Source: a virus
IMG/VR virus record: IMGVR_UViG_3300022687_000029
Span: 1 to 35,599 of that record
Strand: one strand, 5' to 3'
DNA length: 35,599 nt
The notes under the pieces are model-generated. The model saw only the letters and a program-made list of their open reading frames with translations. It made no database searches and was not told the DNA's origin. Positions within the stretch are counted from its first letter, which is position 1. The number at the start of each line of letters is the position of its first letter. Positions 31,370 through 35,599 of the stretch are shown piece after piece. A program made the position numbers and the translations under genes.

Positions 31370-32209
31370 ATGCTCGCCAAGCCTGTGATGGGCCCGGTGA
31401 CGTCGCCCTACGGGTGGCGCGGTTCGGGCCGCAGCCGCAACTTCCACAACGGCATCGACTGGGGCTGGCTCCTCCTCCATCCGATCAAGAGTCGCCGCGT
31501 CTCCTCGCCCGCCAACGGTGTCGTGATCGAGGCCGGCTGGAGCGCTGTCGCCGGCAACTACATCCTCATCCAGGTCACTCCGACGCTGCGGGTGCGCCTC
31601 ATCCACTTGAAGTCGATCGCGGTGAACCGCGGCGATCGCGTGCAGGTGGGCCGGTTCCTCGGCGTCATGGGCGCCACCGGTTCGTCGACGAGCTCGTGGA
31701 TGGTGCACCTCCACCTGGACGTCTACGTCCTGGTGAACGGTGTCTGGCGCCGCGTGAATCCCGCCCCGTACATCACCCTGCCCTATCCCGGCGAGCACTC
31801 GTTCGCCGGCGAGGGCGCACTCATCATCGTCGACGACCAGGAAGAGGACGACATGGACCTGCAGAAGCCCACCGCATTCGAGCGCTCCGACGGCAAGGAG
31901 TGGATGATCGGCGCACCGTGGCTCGTCGGCAATGACGAGAAGCAGCACGGCTACATCGTCACCACGAACAAGCGCCGCGGCAAGGCGTGGATGCGCATGT
32001 TCGCCAAGGGCATCGGCTCGAACCGTGTCGAGCGGGACGAAGAGGGCGGCTACATCGACATCCAGGCCGCCTATCGTCAGCTGCGAGACCTGTGGCTTGC
32101 CGCCGTCCCGGAAGCCGAAGTGCAGGCCGGCGCCGACATGAGCGAGGTGCTCGCCAAGATCGGCGAGGTTCCCGGCGACACCGTGCAGGCCTTCAAGAGC
32201 GCGCTCTGA
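31370..32209 (+). CDS. Endolysin, M23 metallopeptidase type
   Basis: The start is ATG 31370, spaced properly from AAACGGAG; the in-frame GTG at 31361 touches that site and is unlikely. The 279-residue protein begins with an M23 (LytM) peptidase in residues 5-135: HNGID (His26, Asp30), IHL at 78-80 and HLHLD (His113, His115) as zinc ligands. It cuts peptide bridges of cell-wall peptidoglycan. The C-terminal 130 residues, starting MDLQKPTAFERSDGKEWMIG, are a separate helical domain that may bind the wall. Lysis by an M23 enzyme fits the following membrane genes. Confidence 0.9.
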   Translation: MLAKPVMGPVTSPYGWRGSGRSRNFHNGIDWGWLLLHPIKSRRVSSPANGVVIEAGWSAVAGNYILIQVTPTLRVRLIHLKSIAVNRGDRVQVGRFLGVMGATGSSTSSWMVHLHLDVYVLVNGVWRRVNPAPYITLPYPGEHSFAGEGALIIVDDQEEDDMDLQKPTAFERSDGKEWMIGAPWLVGNDEKQHGYIVTTNKRRGKAWMRMFAKGIGSNRVERDEEGGYIDIQAAYRQLRDLWLAAVPEAEVQAGADMSEVLAKIGEVPGDTVQAFKSAL

Positions 32210-32238
32210 CCCCACCCGCCTCGGGAGGGGGCAACACC

Positions 32239-32670
32239 ATGACCGAACCGCTCACCCTCGACGACGTGAGTACATGGGGACAACTGATTCAGTGGGCGTG
32301 GCAGGGCATCCAGGAAGCCTCACCCTGGCTCGCACCCCTGCTCTGGACCATCCTCGCAATCGCCGCACTCGTCCTCTGGATCCGCGGCCGCGGCTGGCAG
32401 AAACTCAAGGCCGCACTCAAGTGGGCCCAAAGGGCCGTCCGAGCCGTCGACCAGTTCCTCACCCTCGCCGAGGACATCTCCTACATCAAGGGCCAGCTCG
32501 AGAACAACGGCGGCACCACCGTCAAGGACGCCGTCCAACGACTCGACGCGTCCGTCAGCCGTGTCGAACGAAAGGTCGACAGCGCGGCACGCACCGCACG
32601 GGAAGCGAAACGGACAGCGGCTCAGAGCCAGCAACTGCTCCTGCAACACCTCTCCAACCAATCGACCTGA
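32239..32670 (+). CDS. Membrane protein, possible holin partner (DUF2746-like)
   Basis: The 143-residue protein starts at ATG 32239. There is one hydrophobic helix (about 30-48, APLLWTILAIAALVLWI) followed by a basic segment and a long coiled-coil (NNGGTTVKDAVQRLDASVSR, then VERKVDSAARTAREAKRTAA). The layout resembles DUF2746-like phage membrane proteins found next to lysins. It might act as holin, antiholin or spanin-like helper. The gene after it has the more typical holin shape. Confidence 0.72.
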   Translation: MTEPLTLDDVSTWGQLIQWAWQGIQEASPWLAPLLWTILAIAALVLWIRGRGWQKLKAALKWAQRAVRAVDQFLTLAEDISYIKGQLENNGGTTVKDAVQRLDASVSRVERKVDSAARTAREAKRTAAQSQQLLLQHLSNQST

Positions 32671-32679
32671 GGAGGTCAC

Positions 32680-33063
32680 ATGCTCCGCCAATACGCGGCC
32701 GCGATCCTGCCGGCCATCATCATCCTGCTCGGCGCACTCCAGACGGCGCTCGCCGACGGTATCGTCGACGTCACCGAGGGAGGGCAGCTCATCGCCCTCA
32801 CTGCCGGCGTCGGAGGCACCTTCGGTGTGCGTCTCGTCGAGGGACGTTGGGCGGGTCTGCTCAAGACCGGCTGCGCAATCCTCGCGGCGATCGCCACGCT
32901 CATCATTCCCCTCGTGCTGGGGTTCAGCTGGCAGGCCCTCGTCATCGTCGCTCTGGCAGCCCTGCAGGCCCTCGCGACCGAGATCGGAGTGCAGTGGCGC
33001 ACCAAGCCACTCATCGACGCCGGCACCGCTTCAGGCGAACCTTCCCGCATCACCAGCCTGTAG
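32680..33063 (+). CDS. Putative holin
   Basis: The 127-residue protein starts at ATG 32680 behind GAGGAGG. Hydrophobic segments at about 6-24, 38-55, 62-80 and 85-102 give up to three or four membrane helices, the size and shape of actinophage holins, with a polar tail. Holins open the membrane so that endolysin reaches the wall. It is the last gene of the late operon, followed by a strong hairpin. Confidence 0.8.
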   Translation: MLRQYAAAILPAIIILLGALQTALADGIVDVTEGGQLIALTAGVGGTFGVRLVEGRWAGLLKTGCAILAAIATLIIPLVLGFSWQALVIVALAALQALATEIGVQWRTKPLIDAGTASGEPSRITSL

Positions 33064-33070
33064 CAGCACC

Positions 33071-33397
33071 TCACGACCGCGCCCCCGGCGCTCCACCCTC
33101 AAGGGTCGGAGCAGCCGGGGGCGTTCTGTCGTGCTCGGGGTACCCGGCGAAGTCGCCCGGCCCGTGGCCGGCCAGGTACGCGCGGTGCGCAAGCTCGCAC
33201 GCTGAGCGGAGAGTAGTGCGATACCCGAGCAGGCGCCGATCCTCGGAGCGCTCAGCCCAGGTCACGGCACGGTAGCCGCGCTCGCCGGCGACCTCGAGCG
33301 CACGCACGACTGCGTACGGCTTAGCGGAGGGGTCGACCATGATCCATTCGCCGGCGGCGTACTCGTGAGCGGCGAGGATGGGGTGCCAAGCGGCCAT
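33071..33397 (-). CDS. Hypothetical protein, minus-strand cluster
   Basis: The 108-residue protein starts at ATG 33397 behind GAGGAG; its leader resembles the 23-bp start-associated repeat at 3046 and 8733. The body (AAHEYAAGEWIMVDPSAKPY, then RGYRAVTWAERSEDRRLLGY) is a compact alpha/beta unit found in actinophage genomes, without known function. The last 20 residues are coded by the late-operon terminator region and are low-complexity, suggesting the gene grew into it. Confidence 0.7.
   Translation of the reverse strand: MAAWHPILAAHEYAAGEWIMVDPSAKPYAVVRALEVAGERGYRAVTWAERSEDRRLLGYRTTLRSACELAHRAYLAGHGPGDFAGYPEHDRTPPAAPTLEGGAPGARS
33080..33123 (+). terminator. Strong hairpin at the end of the late operon
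   Basis: CGCCCCCGGC (33080-33089) and GCCGGGGGCG (33114-33123) are a perfect 10-bp stem. Inside it GCTCC pairs with GGAGC and ACCC with GGGT, so nearly the whole 44 bases fold. TTCTGT follows on the plus strand. The hairpin lies inside the 3' end of the convergent gene at 33071 and probably ends late transcription. Confidence 0.72.
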
Positions 33398-33444
33398 GAT
33401 GCTCCTCGTGGGTGGGGAGCAGCCCGGCCGCTGCAGAGCCGATG

Positions 33445-33906
33445 CTAGCGGTTGGAGGCGCGAGCCTCGACCTCGCTGCGTGCGACGACCCAGACGCGCT
33501 CGCCGACCCGTCGCGCGGTGGCGAACTTGCCCTCGTCGACCATCTGCCGGGCGCGCTGCGCGCTGACGCCCAGAGCGGCGGCCGCCTCAGGGAGGCTCAT
33601 GAGGTCGGGCACGTGCACGAATCCCTGGCGTGCGTCGAACTCGGCCTCCGTCATGGCCTCGACCCGGACGACGGTCGCGGCGGGGTCGATGTGCGCGACG
33701 GGTGCCGCGGTGAGCGCGCAGGCGGCGCGCACGGCCTGCTCAGTACCCTCGGCGGGCATGGTGAGCAGGATGCTCAGCCAGCCTCGGGGGGTGAAGCTGA
33801 CGGCGGGGTGGAATCCGTCGAGGCTGCTGACGAGCTCGTCGAGCTTCGCGGCCGGGGCCTGGTCTGCGCGGATCGTGTAGTTGATCTCGATGTTGTAGTG
33901 CGTCAT
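33445..33906 (-). CDS. Helix-turn-helix protein, candidate regulator or antitoxin
   Basis: The start is ATG 33906, six bases behind CAGGAGG; a longer frame reaches across the upstream hairpins and is rejected. The 153-residue protein has an N-terminal alpha/beta domain (YNIEINYTIRADQAP, GWLSILLTMPAEGTEQAV) and a C-terminal excisionase/MerR-type helix-turn-helix (residues about 103-150: MSLPEAAAALGVSAQRARQM, then FATARRVGERVWVVARSEVE). It follows the HicA-like gene. It could be an antitoxin, a repressor or an excisionase. The best-supported statement is that it binds DNA. Confidence 0.8.
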   Translation of the reverse strand: MTHYNIEINYTIRADQAPAAKLDELVSSLDGFHPAVSFTPRGWLSILLTMPAEGTEQAVRAACALTAAPVAHIDPAATVVRVEAMTEAEFDARQGFVHVPDLMSLPEAAAALGVSAQRARQMVDEGKFATARRVGERVWVVARSEVEARASNR

Positions 33907-33927
33907 GGGGTCCTCCTGGATGGTGGT

Positions 33928-33958
33928 GCGCCCGCCGGCGTGGTGCGCCGGCGGGCGC
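33928..33958 (-). terminator. GC hairpin in the leader of the HTH gene
   Basis: A perfect 13-bp stem (33928-33940 with 33946-33958) encloses a 5-base loop. It lies 22 bp upstream of the HTH gene start, just before its ribosome site, on the minus-strand transcript. No T run follows, so attenuation, RNA protection or factor-dependent termination are all possible. Confidence 0.5.
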
Positions 33959-33997
33959 CGTGTCAGAGAGCGGCGGATGTGTGAGGATGGATCTCCC

Positions 33998-34030
33998 GGG
34001 CCCGGGGGCACTTTCTCTGCCCCCGGGCCC
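33998..34030 (-). terminator. GC hairpin after the HicA-like gene
   Basis: GGGCCCGGGGGCA and TGCCCCCGGGCCC (33998-34010, 34018-34030) pair perfectly over 13 bp around a 7-base loop. It begins eight bases after the stop of the HicA-like gene on the minus strand and may terminate or partly terminate that transcript. On the plus strand it is followed by TTCGT. Confidence 0.6.
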
Positions 34031-34037
34031 TTCGTGG

Positions 34038-34238
34038 CTACCTAGGCGGCCACTGGAATCCCGCACGCCTGGCGGCGGCGATGCCGTTACGCATCGAGCG
34101 CCAGTCGCTAGCGGTTCCCGCGAACATCACCACGAACCGGCCGTCCTTGCTGACAGCGATGTGCTGCTTGCGGGTGACGGTCACCTCGAAGCCCTGTGCT
34201 TCCAGGGCCTTGATGATCTTCTTGAGATCCTTATCCAT
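34038..34238 (-). CDS. HicA-like small protein (putative toxin)
   Basis: The start is ATG 34238, 11 bases from an ideal AAAGGAGG; an upstream in-frame ATG would overlap that site. The 66-residue protein has the HicA order: a helix (DLKKIIKALEAQGFEVTV), a strand pair with RKQHI (His26, the usual catalytic position) and DGRFVVMFAG, and a final helix (DWRSMRNGIAAARRAGF). HicA proteins are double-stranded-RNA-binding-fold mRNA interferases. The SDWRSMRNGI region resembles phage HicA-like variants. The partner would be the HTH gene downstream, though 131 bp and two hairpins separate them. Confidence 0.68.
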   Translation of the reverse strand: MDKDLKKIIKALEAQGFEVTVTRKQHIAVSKDGRFVVMFAGTASDWRSMRNGIAAARRAGFQWPPR

Positions 34239-34269
34239 TGTGCTTGCCTCCTTTCTCTCTGACAATCAA

Positions 34270-34300
34270 AGACTATCAAAGGACTAGCGCTAGCGCAAGT
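34270..34300 (-). promoter_or_regulatory. Promoter and operator of the HicA-like/HTH operon
   Basis: On the minus strand TTGCGC (34298-34293), a 17-bp spacer and TAGTCT (34275-34270) form a proper promoter, and transcription would start near 34263. The near-perfect inverted repeat 34283-34300 with core GCGCTAGCGC covers the -35 side of it, a natural operator. ATCAAAG is repeated at 34265-34271 and 34275-34281 (plus strand), ten bases apart. The stop codon of the next gene lies inside the operator. Confidence 0.6.
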
Positions 34301-34451
34301 CAGGAGGGGAAGAATCTCGACTCAATAGGTCACTCAATCGCACGGCTTCCCGACACTCGGCACACCACCACCCGCCGACCACGAGCACCATCGGCTCAAG
34401 GCACGCGGGGCAGTTCGGGTCAACCGCGTCAGACAGAGGATCAGACTCCAC
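34290..34451 (-). CDS. 53-residue zinc-ribbon protein
   Basis: A short frame from GTG 34451 to TAG 34292-34290 on the minus strand. It reads VESDPLSDAVDPNCPACLEP at its start and has CPAC (14-17) and CAEC (30-33), 12 residues apart, a typical zinc ribbon, with MVLVVGGWW between. A weak AGGA lies eight bases before the GTG. It sits 50 bp after the integrase stop in the same direction. Motif spacing makes it likely real despite its size. Confidence 0.65.
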   Translation of the reverse strand: MESDPLSDAVDPNCPACLEPMVLVVGGWWCAECREAVRLSDLLSRDSSPPDLR

Positions 34452-34501
34452 GAAGCGATCCTGACCTAGCCTCGGCGGTCAACGGTCGGGCTCTCCACAG
34501 G

Positions 34502-35338
34502 TCACGCAGCATGGGGTCGCGCGATCGTCGTCGACGGGAACTCCGAGATCGTCGCGGTGAACGACGTGCCCTGAGCGGCTGCGCGTAGGCCCTCGACACC
34601 AGGGTGGAGGTACCGCTGAGTCGTGGCCATGCTCGAGTGTCCGAGCATCAGCTGCACGCTGCGGAGGTCTCGCGTGGCGAGGTACGCGGCAGTGGCGCCG
34701 GCGTGGCGGAGCGAGTGGGGGTTGCAGCCGGTCTTCCTCGTAATGATCTTGTTCACGCTGGCGGTGTGCATGTGCCCACCGAAGCGGCCGGGGAAGTAGT
34801 AGCCGCGGCCCTGAATGCGTTCGAGGACGAGGAGCGCGTGGAGCAGCTCGTCGTTGATGTAGACCAGGCGTTCCTTGTCGCCCTTGCCGATGATGCGCAG
34901 GCAGTCGTGCATGCGGTGGCGAGTGTGGAGGGTGGTGAGTTCGGTGAGGCGGAGGCATCCGAAGCGGGCGAGCATGATCATCGCAGTCTCATGCTCGTCG
35001 GCTGTGATGAGCGCGTGCTGGAGGACGTCGTCGGGTGCGATGCGTGGCACTCGGATGGGGATCGCAATGGGCTGGAGGTCAGCAGCGGGGTCGTGGTCGA
35101 CGAGACCGCAGCGGAATGCCCACCGGTAGAAGGACCTCAGGGACGAGCGGAGAGAGTGGCGCGTCTCGGCCTGGTGGGTCTCGCGCATGCTCGCGAGCAT
35201 CCGCTCGAGGTCGGTCGTCGTGACCTGTGCGAGGTCGGGGTGGCGGCGCTGCAGCTGCTCGAGGTGGGTGATCCTGAGGCGAATGGTCCCAGTCGCGCGT
35301 CCTGCGGCTGAGAGGTGCTGGGCGTAGAGGGCGATCAT
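34502..35338 (-). CDS. int: Tyrosine recombinase (phage integrase)
   Basis: The 278-residue protein starts at ATG 35338 behind ACGGAG. The N-terminal SAM-like domain (about 1-90) has TIRLRITHLEQLQRRHPDL. The catalytic set is complete: Arg130 (CLRLTE), a Lys in GKGDKER (about 152-156), His208 and Arg211 (HSLRH), His234 (LGHSS) and Tyr243 (QRYLH). It lacks an arm-binding domain, so it is a compact integrase. It would insert the phage into the host chromosome. No attP was located. Confidence 0.93.
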   Translation of the reverse strand: MIALYAQHLSAAGRATGTIRLRITHLEQLQRRHPDLAQVTTTDLERMLASMRETHQAETRHSLRSSLRSFYRWAFRCGLVDHDPAADLQPIAIPIRVPRIAPDDVLQHALITADEHETAMIMLARFGCLRLTELTTLHTRHRMHDCLRIIGKGDKERLVYINDELLHALLVLERIQGRGYYFPGRFGGHMHTASVNKIITRKTGCNPHSLRHAGATAAYLATRDLRSVQLMLGHSSMATTQRYLHPGVEGLRAAAQGTSFTATISEFPSTTIARPHAA

Positions 35339-35370
35339 CGTTGGCTCCGTTCCAGTTCCATGTGGGAGCG

Positions 35371-35400
35371 AAGTTAACGAGAGGCGCTCAGGGTGTACAA
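35371..35400 (-). promoter_or_regulatory. Candidate integrase promoter
   Basis: On the minus strand TTGTAC (35400-35395), a 17-18 bp spacer and TTAACT/TAACTT (35377-35371) precede the integrase. Transcription would begin near 35364, just before a short upstream ATG at 35361. The -10 match is moderate. Confidence 0.4.
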
Positions 35401-35422
35401 GCCCGTCTAGTGGGACTCGCGG

Positions 35423-35599
35423 TCAGACGGGGCGACGGGCATGGAGACCGCGGTCGACGATGGTGTCGAAGATGTCGACCATGGGCGTTCCCGTCTCGCT
35501 CTCGTCCAGGACGAGCTGCATGGCGGGCTCGAAGTTGCAGTCGAGCTCGCGCTCGATCGACTCGGCGAGGGCGGTGAGGGTGTTCTTCATGGCAGACAT
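35423..35599 (-). CDS. Small hypothetical protein at the window edge
   Basis: On the minus strand the frame runs from ATG at the last three bases to TGA at 35425-35423, 58 residues. A second ATG is three codons in. It reads KNTLTALAESIERELDCNFE at the start and has PAMQLVLDESETGTPMVDIF, acidic and helical. The true start may lie outside the window. It precedes the integrase in the same direction. No function recognised. Confidence 0.55.
   Translation of the reverse strand: MSAMKNTLTALAESIERELDCNFEPAMQLVLDESETGTPMVDIFDTIVDRGLHARRPV

Noticed and set aside
5142-32757. Recurring GGCGCTCGCCGA(A/G/C)GG (about 5142, 7248, 9147, 11525, 12434, 32743), sometimes giving TALAEG near protein ends
   Set aside because: Most copies lie in coding DNA and spell Ala-Leu-Ala-Glu/Asp with the preferred codons of this genome. 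Only 12434 is intergenic. Flanks differ, so chance and codon bias explain it better than a mobile or regulatory repeat.
33064-33128. CRISPR-like or IS-end inverted repeat at the end of the late operon
   Set aside because: A single hairpin without repeated units, transposase gene or target duplication; a terminator is the simpler reading.
34239-34501. attP core downstream of the integrase
   Set aside because: No tRNA-end-like sequence or convincing core with flanking arm sites could be singled out. The ATCAAAG repeats and inverted repeat are better explained as a promoter/operator.
34604-35311. Plus-strand 235-codon frame opposite the integrase
   Set aside because: The minus strand carries a complete tyrosine-recombinase active site; the plus frame has no recognisable fold.
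1-35599. tRNA, rRNA or CRISPR array
   Set aside because: No cloverleaf-forming segment, rRNA-like sequence or regularly spaced repeat-spacer array was seen on either strand by eye. A tRNA scan would settle this.

Overview
The window is most of a temperate siphovirus (a prophage or the genome of a temperate phage) from a high-GC actinobacterium. Microbacteriaceae, and Microbacterium in particular, is my best guess. The grounds are the very GC-rich third codon positions, the many GTG starts in ATGA/GTGA-coupled pairs, families typical of actinophages (a DUF3263-like protein, a DUF2637-like membrane protein, a DUF935-type portal) and TANNNT promoters a few bases in front of start codons. No host housekeeping gene is visible, so the host assignment is inference.

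Layout. (1) 1-9816, plus strand: early and replication genes packed with 4-base overlaps. They include a winged-helix replication initiator with a candidate origin inside its own reading frame, a VRR-NUC nuclease, a ParB-like protein, a protein with a C-terminal J-domain-like HPD motif, a PD-(D/E)XK-like nuclease coupled to an SNF2-type helicase, a MazG-like protein and a DUF2637-like membrane/HTH protein. (2) 9825-11967: an array of very small, partly zinc-binding genes whose junctions carry repeated start-associated sequences, including an exact 34-bp duplication. (3) 11932-13335: two divergent accessory genes with apparently leaderless promoters. (4) 13336-14565: structured non-coding DNA, an HNH endonuclease, a terminase-like ATPase fragment without Walker A, and a terminator; the packaging site is probably here. 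(5) 14566-33063: the late operon in classical order (TerS, TerL, portal, protease with nested scaffold, decoration protein, major capsid, connectors, tail terminator, major tail protein, frameshifted tail chaperones, tape measure, minor tail proteins, M23-type endolysin, two membrane proteins). A lipoprotein gene is inserted on the opposite strand between connector genes. (6) 33071-35599, minus strand: a small hypothetical, an HTH protein, a HicA-like protein with a well-formed promoter/operator, a 53-codon zinc-ribbon gene, a tyrosine integrase and a short gene cut off at, or starting exactly at, the window edge.

How it fits together. The late operon builds a long non-contractile-tailed particle (936-residue tape measure). 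The left block replicates and processes DNA. The integrase shows the phage is temperate, but the main immunity repressor is not recognised and probably lies left of the window. The parts most likely to be new are the mini-gene array with repeated junctions, the leaderless accessory genes (including the lipoprotein), the HicA-like/HTH operon, the intragenic origin and the terminase-like fragment.
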